Notes under the pieces: generated by a model
Told to the model about the DNA's origin: nothing
The model's input: the letters and a program-made list of their open reading frames with translations, nothing else
The model's database searches: none
Part shown: positions 37,191 to 45,501 of the stretch, piece by piece
Layout of the letters: the number at the start of each line of letters is the position of its first letter
Position numbering within the stretch: the first letter of the stretch is position 1
Translations under genes and position numbers: made by a program
Assembly (NCBI RefSeq): GCF_007115105.1
Contig: NZ_SULJ01000009.1
Coordinates: 88,070-152,069 of the forward strand
Origin: Clostridium sp. HBUAS56010
GTDB lineage: Bacteria; Bacillota; Clostridia; Lachnospirales; Lachnospiraceae
Reading direction: 5' to 3'
DNA: 64,000 bases

Positions 37191-37889
37191 CTATCTCCTG
37201 TCCCTGATGCGGAAACTCTGAACCAGCAATATGGAAAAGAGCATCTTTCCCATATACCGGGCTGCATTAAGGGGATTTAAGTAACTTTCTCCAAGAATTC
37301 TCTCATCCATCACCACCGGAATCTCTGCAACTTTTGCACCGTGGCGGATCAGATAGGAGATGGTATCCGGTTCCGGACCGTAATTTAAGCCATCTGCAAA
37401 TTCCTTGATCATCTTGCGGCTGAACATACGCATACCGGAAGTGGGGTCATTTACCTTTACCCCTGTGGTAAACCAGATGGCACCGCTTAAGAGCCGGCTT
37501 CCAAACATACGAAGGGAGCGGGGCTTTTTTTCATTTACAAAACGGGAACCTATGACAATGTCATATCCCTTATCCATCATCTCCTTCATTGGAGCGATAT
37601 ACTCCGGACGATGCTGTCCATCTCCGTCAAACTGTATGGCATAACGGTATCCGTGGCGGTGGGCGTATTTAAGACCAGTCTGAAACGCCCCGGCAAGTCC
37701 CAGGTTTACAGGAAGATCAATGATTTTCCAGCCATGGCTTCTGCATATCTCAGCCGTATCATCGGTAGAACCGTCGTTGATGATTACATAATCGAATATG
37801 GGATAATGTCTGATCACATCCCCCACCACCCGTTCAATGTTCAGCGCTTCGTTGTATGCAGGAATTACCACAAGCACTTTATCCGTCAT
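37191..37889 (-). CDS. GT2 DPM1-like polyprenyl-phosphate sugar synthase (GacI-like)
   Basis: 232-residue GT2 enzyme with VVIPAYNE, INDGSTDDT, FDGDGQHRPE and GSRF, the pattern of dolichyl/undecaprenyl-phosphate glycosyltransferases. Unlike the GtrB-like protein at 10810 it lacks the two C-terminal helices, as expected for a GacI-type enzyme that depends on a small DUF2304 partner. The gene overlaps the upstream flippase by 4 bases. Product and sugar are inferred: undecaprenyl-P-GlcNAc in the streptococcal system, unknown here. Confidence 0.87.
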   Translation of the reverse strand: MTDKVLVVIPAYNEALNIERVVGDVIRHYPIFDYVIINDGSTDDTAEICRSHGWKIIDLPVNLGLAGAFQTGLKYAHRHGYRYAIQFDGDGQHRPEYIAPMKEMMDKGYDIVIGSRFVNEKKPRSLRMFGSRLLSGAIWFTTGVKVNDPTSGMRMFSRKMIKEFADGLNYGPEPDTISYLIRHGAKVAEIPVVMDERILGESYLNPLNAARYMGKMLFSILLVQSFRIRDRR

Positions 37890-39133
37890 CCTGTCACCTC
37901 TTTCTTTTTCTTTCTAAGCCCATACACTGCCTGTCCCATAAAGCAGATCATCAAAAGCCCCATGGAAAGCATATAGGAAACGGCTCCTCCATTGATTCCG
38001 CTATTTCTCACCAGCCAGACCGCCAGAAAATAGGACAGAACGCAGACCGGCACATAGCCCCAGAAGATTCCTTTCTGCCGCTTCATGATTACAAGAACGT
38101 AATAAAACAGATTCATGACCGCAAAGAATCCGCCTCCCAGAATAATGAACAGAAGCCCTGATTTGTATGGTCTTAAATCCACATTGGAGATGGCACCAAG
38201 AACCGGAACTCCAATGAGCCAGGCACCAGCCAGAGCAATGGCTGTAAGAACAATAATGACTCCGGTCAGCTTCTGTACCTCTCTTAAAAGACCTTTCAAC
38301 TCTTTTTCCTCCCACAAGTAAGACATTCTGGTCAGAAATGGACGAATGACAAAGTTGGCGGCAAGGTTAATGATTGAGGTGGGCATAAATATAGCTACAA
38401 AGATGGCATTGTCAGTGGAAGTCATCTGGGCATCCACCGCATATTTTGCCATGGCAAAAATCAGTCCGTCTAAAAAAACAGAAAGAAACAGGAGAAAGCT
38501 TTCCCTTAACAGATTCCATTCTTTTCCTTTTCTTCTGGTTCTGTCCATCTGGGGAATCTGCCTGGAGGTTCTTTTATCAAAAAGCAGAATTCCAATCCCC
38601 TGGGAGATCACCGCAACAAAGCAGGATAAGACCAGATCTTTTGTCACTGCCAGCGCTCCTAAAAAACAGCCTACAGAAAGCAGGGTGCGGAAAGTCATCG
38701 CCTGTCCGGTCAGATAAAGCTTTCCGTTTCTTTGGAATTCTGATTCATAGACATCGGCAAACCCGTCTAACACTTTATATAAGACCATGAGAAATACCAC
38801 CAGAGCTTTCTCGCCTGTATAACCGGAAGAGGGCACCGCCAGATTCCAGAGAATATAAGCAATTCCCATTACGACTGCCATCAGGCAGGTGAGAACCCTT
38901 GCCTGCCGGTATTCTGAAAAACTGTACGACCGGCTGATGTCGGTACTCTGCATGGGTCTCATGCCAAAATAAGCCACCAGAAACATCTGCTGGCCAAAGG
39001 TACTGAACGCAAAACCAAAGATTCCACCCTGGTCTGTCCCTGCTATATGATTGACAAGTGCCGTTAAGATCATGCTGGAACCTGCATAAATTAGGCTTCC
39101 AATCATGTTCCATGCCACATTTTTTCGTTCCAT
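37886..39133 (-). CDS. Wzx-like polysaccharide flippase (MATE/MOP superfamily)
   Basis: 415-residue membrane protein with about 12 helices. Features such as LIYAGSSMILTALVNHIAG and GIFGFAFSTFGQQMFLVAYFG at the N-terminus fit oligosaccharide flippases of the MOP superfamily. It would move lipid-linked repeat units across the membrane. A second, unrelated-looking flippase gene lies immediately upstream with its own promoter. At 415 aa it is shorter than the usual ~450-500. Its stop overlaps the GacI-like gene by 4 bases. Confidence 0.78.
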   Translation of the reverse strand: MERKNVAWNMIGSLIYAGSSMILTALVNHIAGTDQGGIFGFAFSTFGQQMFLVAYFGMRPMQSTDISRSYSFSEYRQARVLTCLMAVVMGIAYILWNLAVPSSGYTGEKALVVFLMVLYKVLDGFADVYESEFQRNGKLYLTGQAMTFRTLLSVGCFLGALAVTKDLVLSCFVAVISQGIGILLFDKRTSRQIPQMDRTRRKGKEWNLLRESFLLFLSVFLDGLIFAMAKYAVDAQMTSTDNAIFVAIFMPTSIINLAANFVIRPFLTRMSYLWEEKELKGLLREVQKLTGVIIVLTAIALAGAWLIGVPVLGAISNVDLRPYKSGLLFIILGGGFFAVMNLFYYVLVIMKRQKGIFWGYVPVCVLSYFLAVWLVRNSGINGGAVSYMLSMGLLMICFMGQAVYGLRKKKKEVTG

Positions 39134-39154
39134 TTTGTTTCCTCGGTTTCCTTT

Positions 39155-39183
39155 ATTCTACAATATCAGACCTTAAATGTAAA
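39155..39183 (-). promoter_or_regulatory. Promoter for the short flippase and GacI/J/L-like genes
   Basis: Minus strand -35 TTTACA (39178-39183), 17-base spacer ending GATATTG, -10 TAGAAT (39155-39160). The predicted 5' leader is only about 15 bases. It shares its -35 and spacer pattern with two other promoters in the cluster. Confidence 0.65.
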
Positions 39184-39197
39184 CCCGAACCCAGGTT

Positions 39198-40640
39198 TTA
39201 TCTCTTTGTAATTCCTGCTGTTTTGCACAGATATACAAACGCTTCCAGCCGGAAAATCCAGGAGAGAAATACGTATACAGCAACTCCTGCCGCGATCTGA
39301 ACCACAAGGGTCAGAAGCGTTCCTTCTATTATATACTGTACGCCATAGACAACAAGTCCCATAATTCCTGAGACAATCAGGGATGGGATCACATCTTTCC
39401 ACTGCTCATAAAAACTGTAATGAAGCAGTTTTTTATTGGGATGGGCATTGATAAAGGTACAGATAAAATCCGTTACAGCCCGAAGTGCCACCATGGTGTA
39501 GATTCCAAATGGAATGCTGATGAGAAGAGCCACCACACTGACTGCCTTCTTAATAATCTCCAGTTTTAAAAATATCTCACTTCTCCCCAGGGCATTGATC
39601 GCCTGGAGGTTGGCTACATGAAGAGGCCAGGTGGCATAAGCGATACACAGAAGCCGGAGCAGGGGCACACAGGGAAGATACTGGTCGGTTAAAAGCAGAC
39701 GGACCATGGGTTCTGCCACTGCCATCAGCCCTGCCATCATGGGAAATACCAGATAGGAACTGGTGATGATAGACCTTCTTACCATACTTTTTACTTTCTC
39801 TCTGTCATCCTGACAGGCAGAAAAAGCCGGAAGCATAACCGACTGGATCGCCGCCCCTAGATTATTGGCAATTAAAGAAGGAAACTGGTTTCCCCTTGAG
39901 TATTGCCCCATCATGGCGGAATTATATAGTTTTCCGATTACAAGTCCATATACATTGGTAAATACCGTATCAATCAGACCGGAACAAAGAATCTTCCAGC
40001 CGTAAGAGAACAGTTCTTTTGCCTTCCGGGGAGAAAATAACAGCCTTGGGCGCCACTGAACCAGAGCAAACAGAACCAGCATGAGAAACAGGCTGTAAAA
40101 AAACTGCTGCATGGCAAGTGCCCATACTCCATACCCGAAAAACGCCATGGCAACACCGATGACTCCCGAGCCTACGGCAGCAAATATGCTGGCAAGGCAA
40201 AGTTTCCGAAACTCCATATTCCTTGCCACAGCCGCAGACTGCACCGATGTGACCGCACCGAAAAACAAGGTTATGGAAAGAACACGGAGAACCGGAATAA
40301 AAACAGGCTGTCCATAAAAATCTGCAATGAGCGGGGACGTAAAGAACAAAATCACATACAGCACCGCCGCGATTCCTGCGCTGATATAAAAGGCAGAAGA
40401 ATAATCCTTTTCATCTACCTCCTGCTTCTGAATGAGAGACGTGTTAAAACCGCTCTGGACAAATACATTGCCAATGGTAATAAAGATCATGATCAGCATG
40501 ACTTCCCCTGATTCTGACGGGGTTAAAAGTCTCGCCAGCAAAACGGATACAAGGAACTGAATTCCCTGTGTTCCGCCGTTTTCCATCACTTTCCAGAACA
40601 GACCGGAAAGGATTTTATTTTTCATATTATCCTGATACAT
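39198..40640 (-). CDS. Wzx/TuaB-type lipopolysaccharide flippase
   Basis: 480-residue membrane protein of the MOP/PST family with about 14 helices. The start (KNKILSGLFWKVMENGGTQG) and the segment QLGLARLLTPS-like LLARLLTPSESG are typical of WzxC/TuaB-type flippases. It would translocate undecaprenyl-pyrophosphate-linked oligosaccharide or teichuronic-acid-type repeats. It is transcribed from its own promoter about 45 bases upstream, divergently from the L,D-transpeptidase gene. Confidence 0.85.
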   Translation of the reverse strand: MYQDNMKNKILSGLFWKVMENGGTQGIQFLVSVLLARLLTPSESGEVMLIMIFITIGNVFVQSGFNTSLIQKQEVDEKDYSSAFYISAGIAAVLYVILFFTSPLIADFYGQPVFIPVLRVLSITLFFGAVTSVQSAAVARNMEFRKLCLASIFAAVGSGVIGVAMAFFGYGVWALAMQQFFYSLFLMLVLFALVQWRPRLLFSPRKAKELFSYGWKILCSGLIDTVFTNVYGLVIGKLYNSAMMGQYSRGNQFPSLIANNLGAAIQSVMLPAFSACQDDREKVKSMVRRSIITSSYLVFPMMAGLMAVAEPMVRLLLTDQYLPCVPLLRLLCIAYATWPLHVANLQAINALGRSEIFLKLEIIKKAVSVVALLISIPFGIYTMVALRAVTDFICTFINAHPNKKLLHYSFYEQWKDVIPSLIVSGIMGLVVYGVQYIIEGTLLTLVVQIAAGVAVYVFLSWIFRLEAFVYLCKTAGITKR

Positions 40641-40682
40641 ACTGGATATTCCCTTCCTTTTACCAATTTACAATTCCGCCTT

Positions 40683-40711
40683 ATTGTACTATATCCGCCA
40701 TTAAATGTAAA
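40683..40711 (-). promoter_or_regulatory. Promoter for the TuaB-type flippase
   Basis: Minus strand -35 TTTACA (40706-40711), 17-base spacer ending GATATAG, -10 TACAAT (40683-40688). Confidence 0.7.
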
Positions 40712-40825
40712 TCGTCTCTAGCATTTTGCACTTAATCATGTTAAACTATCCTAGAATTATACTTAATTTCCAGAGTATGTCTGAGATGTTTTTTCAGATA
40801 CGCCCTGACATTCAGGAGGTTTTTT

Positions 40826-42262
40826 ATGATGCGTAAACTAACATACAGTCTGGCGGCTCTCTGCCTGACGTCTGTTCTTGTTCTGGGACAAACTTCCTAC
40901 GCCTGGGCAGACGAATCCCGTGGGCCAGGATTTCGAAATGGTGTACCCATTGGTCAGAATTACAGTCAGACTGAGGCAACCGAACAGGCCAGAGAAATCG
41001 CAGAAAAAGCGGAATCTGCTTTGGCAAACGCCGGCATAGACATAGGAAAAGAAGCGGAGGGCAACGGAGAAGACGGAGTGGTTGATGAAGCCTCAAAAGC
41101 GGCACAGGAAGCTTTAAAAGCTAACTTTCCCCGCCTTCAGACCACGGTTATGGTAGGAGACAGCAACTGGTCACAGCCATTTGTCAACGATGCCTGGATC
41201 TCCAACAACGGAGAAGGCTTCCATGGAATGTCCACCTTTCTTACTAATATTGTGGGTAATGTACTTTACCGAACCTATACTTCATCTACCGGCTGGTCTC
41301 CATGGGTGATGAATGGACAGCAGACCACCAATTATGCCAATGATGTTAATATTGAAGCTGTACAGATGCGTTTCTCCGGATACGTGAATAACCAGTTCGA
41401 TATTTATTACACCGCCAAATTAGAAGACGGTACCACCATGGACTGGGCAAAGAACGGAGCCACAGCCGGAACCATGGGAACCGGGCATTACATTACAGAA
41501 TTCCGGATGGCATTCTATGCTAAGAACTCTGCCTTTCCATATGGAACAGAAAAACCGTTAATCTCAGCCGTTCCAGACGGAATCAGGCAGGGAGACGGAG
41601 CACTTGAGTATTTAAATGGAGACGGTTCCGCTTTTACAGGCTGGGCATGGTCTGGCAATGAACGGTATTACTTTGTGGATTCCAAACCGGTAACCGGCTG
41701 GCAGTACATTGACGGCTATAAGTATTATTTTGATGAATCAGGCAGAATGGTTCCCGACTTAGAACCTGTGATCGGTGCAAAAGGTCCCTTTTTAATCAGC
41801 ATTAATAAAGAGATGAACACCATGACTATCTTTGCAAAGGACGGGGATAAGGGATTTATCATTCCAGTAAAATCCTTCTTAACGTCAACAGGACCCGATA
41901 CTCCTTTGGGAACCTTCCAGACCCCGGCCAAGTACCGGTGGAGGGATATGAACCACGGCATCTTTACCCAGTATGCAACCCGCATCTGGAAAGGATTCTT
42001 AATCCACTCCATTCTTTACAGCAGCCCCAATGGAAGAACATTGGATTCCAGCACTTACAACTATTTAAGCATTGCAGAATCTGCCGGATGTATCCGTCTT
42101 CTCTCCGGAGATGCCAAATGGGTCTTTGACCACTGCGCTCTTGGAACCACGGTTACGATCTACAACTCTCCGGTTCCCGGACCTTATGAGCGTCCCGCCA
42201 TTGAGCAGATCATTCCAGAGTCCCAGAACTGGGACCCTACAGACCCTAATATTGTACATTAG
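40826..42262 (+). CDS. L,D-transpeptidase (YkuD) with CW_binding repeats and a ChW-like domain
   Basis: 478 aa; AGGAGG lies 5-6 bases before ATG 40826. A signal peptide (~1-28, ending YAWA) is followed by an acidic/Ala-rich linker (~30-98) and a region (~105-235) with Trp/Gly motifs (GWSPWVMNG, TMDWAKNGATAGTMG) resembling clostridial hydrophobic-W repeats. CW_binding repeats (~258-310) come next, then a YkuD domain (~318-448) with H394 and SAGCIRL (419-425, catalytic C422, R424). It would make 3-3 cross-links in peptidoglycan or attach proteins to it, while bound to decorated wall polymer. It is the third CW_binding enzyme-or-structural protein type in the window. Confidence 0.92.
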   Translation: MMRKLTYSLAALCLTSVLVLGQTSYAWADESRGPGFRNGVPIGQNYSQTEATEQAREIAEKAESALANAGIDIGKEAEGNGEDGVVDEASKAAQEALKANFPRLQTTVMVGDSNWSQPFVNDAWISNNGEGFHGMSTFLTNIVGNVLYRTYTSSTGWSPWVMNGQQTTNYANDVNIEAVQMRFSGYVNNQFDIYYTAKLEDGTTMDWAKNGATAGTMGTGHYITEFRMAFYAKNSAFPYGTEKPLISAVPDGIRQGDGALEYLNGDGSAFTGWAWSGNERYYFVDSKPVTGWQYIDGYKYYFDESGRMVPDLEPVIGAKGPFLISINKEMNTMTIFAKDGDKGFIIPVKSFLTSTGPDTPLGTFQTPAKYRWRDMNHGIFTQYATRIWKGFLIHSILYSSPNGRTLDSSTYNYLSIAESAGCIRLLSGDAKWVFDHCALGTTVTIYNSPVPGPYERPAIEQIIPESQNWDPTDPNIVH

Positions 42263-42279
42263 AATCTGATACATAAAAC

Positions 42280-42316
42280 AAAAAGCAGAAGCCAGTAGGA
42301 AGGCTTCTGCTTTTTT
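42280..42316. terminator. Bidirectional terminator between the L,D-transpeptidase and GT2 genes
   Basis: Hairpin AAAAAGCAGAAGCC pairing with GGCTTCTGCTTTTT; A and T runs flank both sides. It serves the plus-strand transpeptidase and the minus-strand glycosyltransferase operon ending at 42315. Confidence 0.9.
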
Positions 42317-43292
42317 ATTTGATAAATTTCTTTCTTAAAAAACGATAGAAGGACGGCGTACAGTACTCCAGCTTTATAAAAAACCGGGTTCTGGGAGTCA
42401 GTTCTTTATAATATTTCTTATATTCCGGGTTTAGAATCTCTTTGAACTGCCTGGTATTGACCATCGTGTGATAATAGGTACGCTTTTTGGCACTTTCAAT
42501 TGCTTCTTTTAACCTTCCGCCTGTTGCTCTGTCGTACTGATCATAGACCTTTTCCATCCGTTCATAATAAATCTGCTGTTTTCTGGCATAATCTCCGCTC
42601 TTGCCTTCTACCGTCCAGGAGCCGGCTACCCCTACCCGGTAAGTGCTCATAGGCTGATCAAAATAATATCCGTATCCTTCACTGGCTGCAATCATCTGAA
42701 TCGGCGTATCTCCTACAGGACAATCCACATAGTAATCCGGAAGATTCTTCACAATCCGGGAAGGGAATGCCATGGAGGACATGGCATATCCAGAGGACTT
42801 ATCCACAATCTCCTCCGGTGTGAGAACTCTGTTTCCACAATATGGACGCATTTGTCCCTCCGTCAGCGCTTTTCCCACCAGTTCAATCCTGGCACTATGG
42901 ATACAGAGCGTGCAATCGGGATGGGCTTCCATATAATCCACCTGTTTCTGCATCTTGTCTGGAGATGTCCAGTAATCATCGCCATCACACATGAAGATGT
43001 ATTTTCCCCTTGCCCTTGGAAAATTAAAGGCACCGCTGATGTTATCAATTCCCTGGGAATACTGGTTTTCCGTCTGAATGAGAGGAAGGACTTTTCCAGG
43101 ATACCGCTTTTCATATTCCCTTAAAATATCCCCTGTTCCGTCCGTAGAAGCATCATCATGAACCAGAATCTCAAATTCAAAATTCGTCTTCTGCATAAGA
43201 AAGCTGTCCAAAGCCTGGCGAATATACTGTTTGTGCTGGAAGGTCACGCAATTGACACTGACCATGATTGCAGGTTTTTTTGTACTGCTCAT
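42315..43292 (-). CDS. GT2 glycosyltransferase
   Basis: 325-residue cytoplasmic GT2 enzyme with MVSVNCVTFQHKQYIRQAL, VHDDASTDGT and FMCDGDDYWTSPDK (DxD metal site). It is of the type that adds single sugars to capsular or O-antigen repeats. It overlaps the ATP-grasp gene by 4 bases and ends the minus-strand operon that starts with the GT8 gene. The C-terminal region is basic, suggesting membrane association. Sugar specificity is unknown. Confidence 0.86.
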   Translation of the reverse strand: MSSTKKPAIMVSVNCVTFQHKQYIRQALDSFLMQKTNFEFEILVHDDASTDGTGDILREYEKRYPGKVLPLIQTENQYSQGIDNISGAFNFPRARGKYIFMCDGDDYWTSPDKMQKQVDYMEAHPDCTLCIHSARIELVGKALTEGQMRPYCGNRVLTPEEIVDKSSGYAMSSMAFPSRIVKNLPDYYVDCPVGDTPIQMIAASEGYGYYFDQPMSTYRVGVAGSWTVEGKSGDYARKQQIYYERMEKVYDQYDRATGGRLKEAIESAKKRTYYHTMVNTRQFKEILNPEYKKYYKELTPRTRFFIKLEYCTPSFYRFLRKKFIK

Positions 43293-44275
43293 TCCTTCTG
43301 CCCCTCTTCTCCAGTTATTTTGGTAATGTATTCTTCATATTTTCTGGCAATGTACATGCCTTTTATGTGGGAACCTGGTTCTATGTCTTCCCCGGTAAAA
43401 CACCTGATATGATTGCCGACGCAGTCATATCCAGCCAGACAGGAGAACTCCACACCCCCTGAAAAACGGGGATTGCATTCCAGCATGTGATAGATGCCGT
43501 CTTCCCCTTCAATGAATTCAAAGTTTACACAGCCTTTAATCTCTAACGCCTGTGCAATCTCCTGACACATCTTCTCTAATAAAGGATCTGAAAATACCAG
43601 AACCGAAGTTCCTGCTCCATTTAAGGTCCGCAGCAGTTCTCTCCGGCAGATTACAATGCTTGTCCCGCTCTGTGGGTCCCGTACAATATCTGCGGTAATA
43701 ACACTGCCTTTATAATAGGGCTGAACCACATATTCCTCTGGTTTGCAAAGGGTGAGAACATGCTTCATCTCTTCCAGGGACTTGATATAATGAAGACCCT
43801 GACTGCTTCTTCCGTTAAAAGGCTTTAACACCACCGGATAAGAAAGAGTCTCAATCTCTGTCTCCAAAAGCTCTCTGGTCGGTATGGAATTGCCCAGATT
43901 TCTGCCGGAAAGAAAGCGGTTCATGGCTCTCTTATCCCGGCACAAAGCAATGGTTTCCTCCGAAGACAGACATAAGGTAATGGAATGCTCCTTCAATTCT
44001 TTTCTATGACGGTTCCACACATCCACTTCCACATCGGTTAACACAATCAGCAGATTCACCTGTTCCCTGACTCCGATAGCCAGAAGTTCTTTTACATACC
44101 GTTCTTCCTCTGTGGCATAGGGAACCTGATAAAAAGCATCCACATTCCGGGAATCTGCAATCCATTCTTCCGGGTAAATATCACAGCCAATTACTCTGAC
44201 TGCTCTCTTTTTTAAATTTTTAATTACGATATCTGCTGAAAATGACCCAATTGCGGTCACCAGTGCTGTCTCCAT
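43289..44275 (-). CDS. ATP-grasp ligase-like protein (carbamoyl-phosphate-synthase-like)
   Basis: 328 aa. An N-terminal Rossmann-like pre-ATP-grasp domain (~1-105) precedes an ATP-grasp domain (~115-290) with YPVVLKPFNGRSSQG (ATP-binding Lys/Ser), EYVVQPYYKG and FEFIEGEDGIYHMLECNPRFSGG (metal-binding Glu/Asn split across this stretch). Such proteins form amide or ester bonds using acyl phosphates. In glycan clusters they may attach an amino acid or acyl group to a sugar amine, which fits the sugar aminotransferase encoded just upstream. The real substrate is unknown. Confidence 0.8.
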   Translation of the reverse strand: METALVTAIGSFSADIVIKNLKKRAVRVIGCDIYPEEWIADSRNVDAFYQVPYATEEERYVKELLAIGVREQVNLLIVLTDVEVDVWNRHRKELKEHSITLCLSSEETIALCRDKRAMNRFLSGRNLGNSIPTRELLETEIETLSYPVVLKPFNGRSSQGLHYIKSLEEMKHVLTLCKPEEYVVQPYYKGSVITADIVRDPQSGTSIVICRRELLRTLNGAGTSVLVFSDPLLEKMCQEIAQALEIKGCVNFEFIEGEDGIYHMLECNPRFSGGVEFSCLAGYDCVGNHIRCFTGEDIEPGSHIKGMYIARKYEEYITKITGEEGQKE

Positions 44276-44310
44276 AATGTCCTCCTGTCTCTATCCTCAG
44301 ACGCGCCCTG

Positions 44311-44364
44311 GAGCATGTTTGAAAATTGCTTTCTGATTGTGGAAATGAATTTTCAAACACGCTC
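44311..44364. repeat. Intercistronic inverted repeat
   Basis: Arms 44311-44327 and 44348-44364 (core TTTGAAAATT / AATTTTCAAA, with GAGC/GCTC ends) are nearly perfectly complementary around a 20-base loop. The right arm overlaps the last codons and stop of the aminotransferase gene. There is no T run, so it is not a standard terminator; it could stabilise or process the polycistronic mRNA, or be a copy of a dispersed palindrome. Confidence 0.6.
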
Positions 44365-45462
44365 TAATATGATATCACAGATCCGGTCCACTTCTAAAAG
44401 AGACAGATCCGCATACAAAGGCAAGGTCAGAACACAGTCAGCGGCTTTTTTCGCAACTGGCAGAGCCTGTCCGGAAAAACGGTCCTTATAGCAGTCAAAC
44501 TCTGTAATAAGGGGATAGAAGTATTTTCTTGCAAAGATATGGTGGGAAGCCAAAAGCTCATAGACCTCATTACGGGTCAGAGAATATCCCTCAAACGCTA
44601 CGGGAAAATAAGCATAATTAGGCTTTACCCCTTTCTGACCGCCATTGAGACGAATTCCGGGAATGCCAGACAGACGCTCCTTATAACGTTCTGATACCAG
44701 TCTGCGTTTTTCAATATTATCCGTTACATGGCGGAGATTACAGATTCCCATCGCTGCCTGGAATTCATTCATCTTGGCATTTCCGCCAATGTATTCTACA
44801 GACTCTTTTCCCGTAATTCCAAAGTTTTTCAGATAGTTAAGAAGCACTTCTAAGGAAGGATCTGTAAAACTTACGGCTCCGCCCTCTATGGTGTTAAATA
44901 CCTTGGTCGCATGAAAACTGAACATGGAAGCATCTCCGAATGTGCCGATTCCTCTGCCATCCACCTCGACGCCAAAGGCATGTGCCGCATCGTAAATCAC
45001 CTTTAGATGATGTTTCCTGGCAATGGCTTCAATCTTCTCCATCTGACAGACATTCCCATAGACATGAACCGGTAAAATCGCCGTTGTTTTATCCGTAATC
45101 TTTTCTTCAATCCGGTCTGCATCAAGGGTATAATCCTCTTCTCTGATATCACAGAATACAGGAGTTAAACCATTTCTCATAATCGCATGGGTGGTGGAAG
45201 CAAAGGAAAATGGGGTGGTAATCACTTCACCGGTTAAATTCATTGCCTGCAATGCCATCTCCAATGCCATATGTCCGTTGACAAACAACAGCAGATTGGG
45301 CACCTTTAAATACCTCTCCAACTGTTCCTTTAACCGGTCATGAAAATCTCCCATATTGGTCATCCAGGCTGTATCCCAGATGGGTCTGATTTCTTCTATG
45401 AATTCTTCATAAGAAGGCATGGATGCTTTTGTTACTAAGATGTCTTTTTCTTCCGGTACCAT
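44353..45462 (-). CDS. DegT/DnrJ/EryC1-type sugar aminotransferase
   Basis: 369-residue PLP enzyme. TTPFSFASTTHAIMRNG, DAAHAFGVEVDGR and FSFHATKVFNTIEGGA carry the family's substrate and PLP residues, with the Schiff-base Lys in the last. It transaminates a nucleotide-linked keto-sugar to an amino-sugar, resembling enzymes such as VioA/FdtB that act on dTDP-4-keto-6-deoxyhexose. A dTDP-sugar supply is suggested by rfbC in this region. Start ATG 45462 has GGAGG 10 bases upstream. The exact sugar (4-amino or 3-amino) is not determined. Confidence 0.87.
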   Translation of the reverse strand: MVPEEKDILVTKASMPSYEEFIEEIRPIWDTAWMTNMGDFHDRLKEQLERYLKVPNLLLFVNGHMALEMALQAMNLTGEVITTPFSFASTTHAIMRNGLTPVFCDIREEDYTLDADRIEEKITDKTTAILPVHVYGNVCQMEKIEAIARKHHLKVIYDAAHAFGVEVDGRGIGTFGDASMFSFHATKVFNTIEGGAVSFTDPSLEVLLNYLKNFGITGKESVEYIGGNAKMNEFQAAMGICNLRHVTDNIEKRRLVSERYKERLSGIPGIRLNGGQKGVKPNYAYFPVAFEGYSLTRNEVYELLASHHIFARKYFYPLITEFDCYKDRFSGQALPVAKKAADCVLTLPLYADLSLLEVDRICDIILERV

Positions 45463-45501
45463 ATACCATTATCCTCCGCTTTCCATTCCGCCCAAAGGAA
45501 G

